Source: Adiantum capillus-veneris (lineage: Eukaryota > Streptophyta > Polypodiopsida > Polypodiales > Pteridaceae). From it: a stretch of 64,000 nucleotides of DNA. The translations under genes and the position numbers were made by a program. A model generated the notes under the pieces. It made no database searches, had not been told where the DNA came from, and saw only the letters and a program-made list of their open reading frames with translations. The stretch lies in NCBI GenBank assembly GCA_014529385.2, contig CM043949.1:107015054-107079053 (forward strand). Direction: 5' to 3'. This document shows positions 62,487 to 64,000 of the stretch, one piece after another. Numbering within the stretch: the stretch's first letter is position 1; every line of letters starts with the position of its first letter.

Positions 62487-64000
62487 ATAATGCTTGTAAG
62501 CTGCCCATCCCCAATCAATTACAGACAGTCTTCCATGACTGCTGATAACCGACGACTCACCAAGTGAGGTTCCAGTTGTATACTTATGTGCATCTGACCA
62601 AAGTAAACTCATAGAGTTTAGATCATCCAATCACAAACACCCATACTAAACCATTATCGTATATGGCCGGGCGTGAACTCATAGTAAAACTGCAAGAGAG
62701 ATTGCACTTGGAGTGCAAAAGGGTGCAAAAAGAATAAAGTCCAGGAATTTGCATGCCGCTCCAAATAAATCTATGCTAAACACTAGAGCCCATAACACCT
62801 AGTGTGCATGCATTTAACGCAAACATATCCGAACCACAATTCCATGACGAGACTTTCCACGGTACGTAGGTGAAAGCCTTGCAACAAAAGTTGGATCATA
62901 ACAGAATGTGAAAACTCAGTCACACCTAGGTACCAACCATGAGACATTCTCATTAATATAGCACACTTGGCTATTTGTAGAAACAACCATCCGTTACGTG
63001 GTGGTTTCACAGCGTTTGTAATCACAACAAGTCTGTACTTAGTACCCGACAATTTCTGGCCACTGAAATTGTTCCTGATATTGTGTGCTCTAAATGGTCT
63101 AACAAACGGATGTGACCAGACTTCGTCGCGACACATCATTAGGAATTAGGCGCCAGTCTCAGTCCTAGAGACTCATATTCTCCACATGTGGAATATGTTT
63201 CAAATAAGGATGTCGAAAAAAAGGACATCCTTCAAGTACGAGATGTACTTGTGTGTGGAGGTAACTGCAAACACTCTACGACATGAGTGAAAGGGACCCT
63301 CATTATCATTGCTCCACACTAGCTAAACCGAACTCCTTGAGTTCTTAGACCATGTTGTATCCCATGCGACAACATGTGCTAGACAAAACCCTACCATGTA
63401 GGTCTGTAACTGTGTCAACAAGAATCAAACCTGGCATGGTATCCTGATGAGTAGTGAAGAGAGAAAGTGAAAACACTTTCTCAAAATGCTATTTTCTTAC
63501 ATGATCTTGTCACATGGCTGAAGAGTAAGCTGGATGAAAGCCTTCTAGCTTAAACATCCCTTTGTTAGAATCTACGTAGTCAAACCCCTTGGCAAGACCC
63601 TTTATAGAAACTATTGTACGAGCAAATAACGATAATCAACACAAGCAACCGTGTACAATTGTAGTTGGAATCAACTTGACACGTTGAATTGGTCCATTAC
63701 CCCTTGGTAGTTTGCGGACTTCTTTCCTTGAAAGTACAATTTTGATGGATCAAACTGTGATCCTCGATGCCTATGGAGTGATTTAATAATCACCCGCTGG
63801 GTCTTACCCCAAAACTATGCTTCCATAGACACTCATAGTGCTATAGAGAGAACAAGAGATCCACACAAGTGAGATGCCTAGCTCTTATGGATAGCCATGC
63901 TATCTCAACTGTTTGCTGCCTCTAGACCCCATGGTATAGATCAGCTGATGTGAGTTTAAGAGTATCAAAAACTCAACTCGAGTGTCGCACTAAAAACATG
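62487..64000. other. Unassigned right end of the window
   Basis: No convincing gene, LTR or RNA gene was recognised on either strand. Minor frames (62783-63139) carry no known domain. Confidence 0.4.

Noticed and set aside
1-64000. tRNA, rRNA or other structural RNA genes
   Set aside because: No cloverleaf with conserved TTCGA and anticodon context and no rRNA segment was recognised by eye; a covariance-model scan would be decisive.

Overview
This window comes from the nuclear genome of a land plant with a large, repeat-rich genome. The evidence is Ty3/gypsy LTR retrotransposons of plant type nested in one another, a WRKY transcription factor gene with the conserved WRKY-domain intron, GT-AG introns, and long GA/CT, CA and poly-C/G tracts. 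I cannot name the species. A fern, lycophyte or gymnosperm would fit the mix, but that is a guess. No CRISPR array, bacterial operon, rRNA or tRNA gene was seen.

Layout. (1) 1-321 is a truncated relic LTR of the E1 family. (2) 322-20590 is E0, an old, heavily decayed plus-strand Ty3/gypsy element. It is split at 745/13876 by E1, a 13.1 kb minus-strand Ty3/gypsy element at 746-13870 with both LTRs, a primer-binding site, a polypurine tract and a perfect 5-bp target duplication (ATCGG). (3) 20591-25457 holds a gag fragment related to E2 (about 21830-22640) and otherwise unassigned DNA. (4) 25463-44646 is E2, a 19.2 kb plus-strand Ty3/gypsy element with about 1 kb LTRs, target duplication ATCAA, gag-pro-pol and a large extra coding block between pol and the 3' LTR. 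Its LTRs differ at roughly a dozen sites outside the GA tract, so it is the younger insertion. (5) 46260-47180 is a minus-strand PR-RT relic of another gypsy lineage. (6) 47.9-56.0 kb holds decayed non-transposon genes, nearly all on the minus strand, including a histone H3-like gene with a very long tail, plus two foldback (MITE-like) elements. (7) 58287-59734 is the one apparently intact host gene, a three-exon WRKY factor. (8) 59.7-64 kb is mostly unassigned, with a partial WRKY zinc-finger copy, an ORF1-like fragment and a possible LTR edge.

Most interesting signals. E1 and E2 share an unusual pol layout: PR, RT, RNase H and integrase are followed in the same frame by a second retropepsin-like domain and a tail of repeated W-x-P-K motifs. 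E2 also has (a) a nearly perfect 24-bp palindrome repeated four times before gag and five times before the extra ORFs, with the same spacing pattern (about 280 and 130 bp), suggesting a duplicated leader or regulatory module in front of each coding block; (b) two tandem copies of the integrase H2C2 zinc-finger module; (c) a coiled-coil accessory protein. E1 pol has decayed by nonsense codons in a single frame over about 4.9 kb with little sign of frameshift, and several stops are CGA-to-TGA changes relative to E2. Short tandem duplications of about 40-113 bp recur across the whole window.
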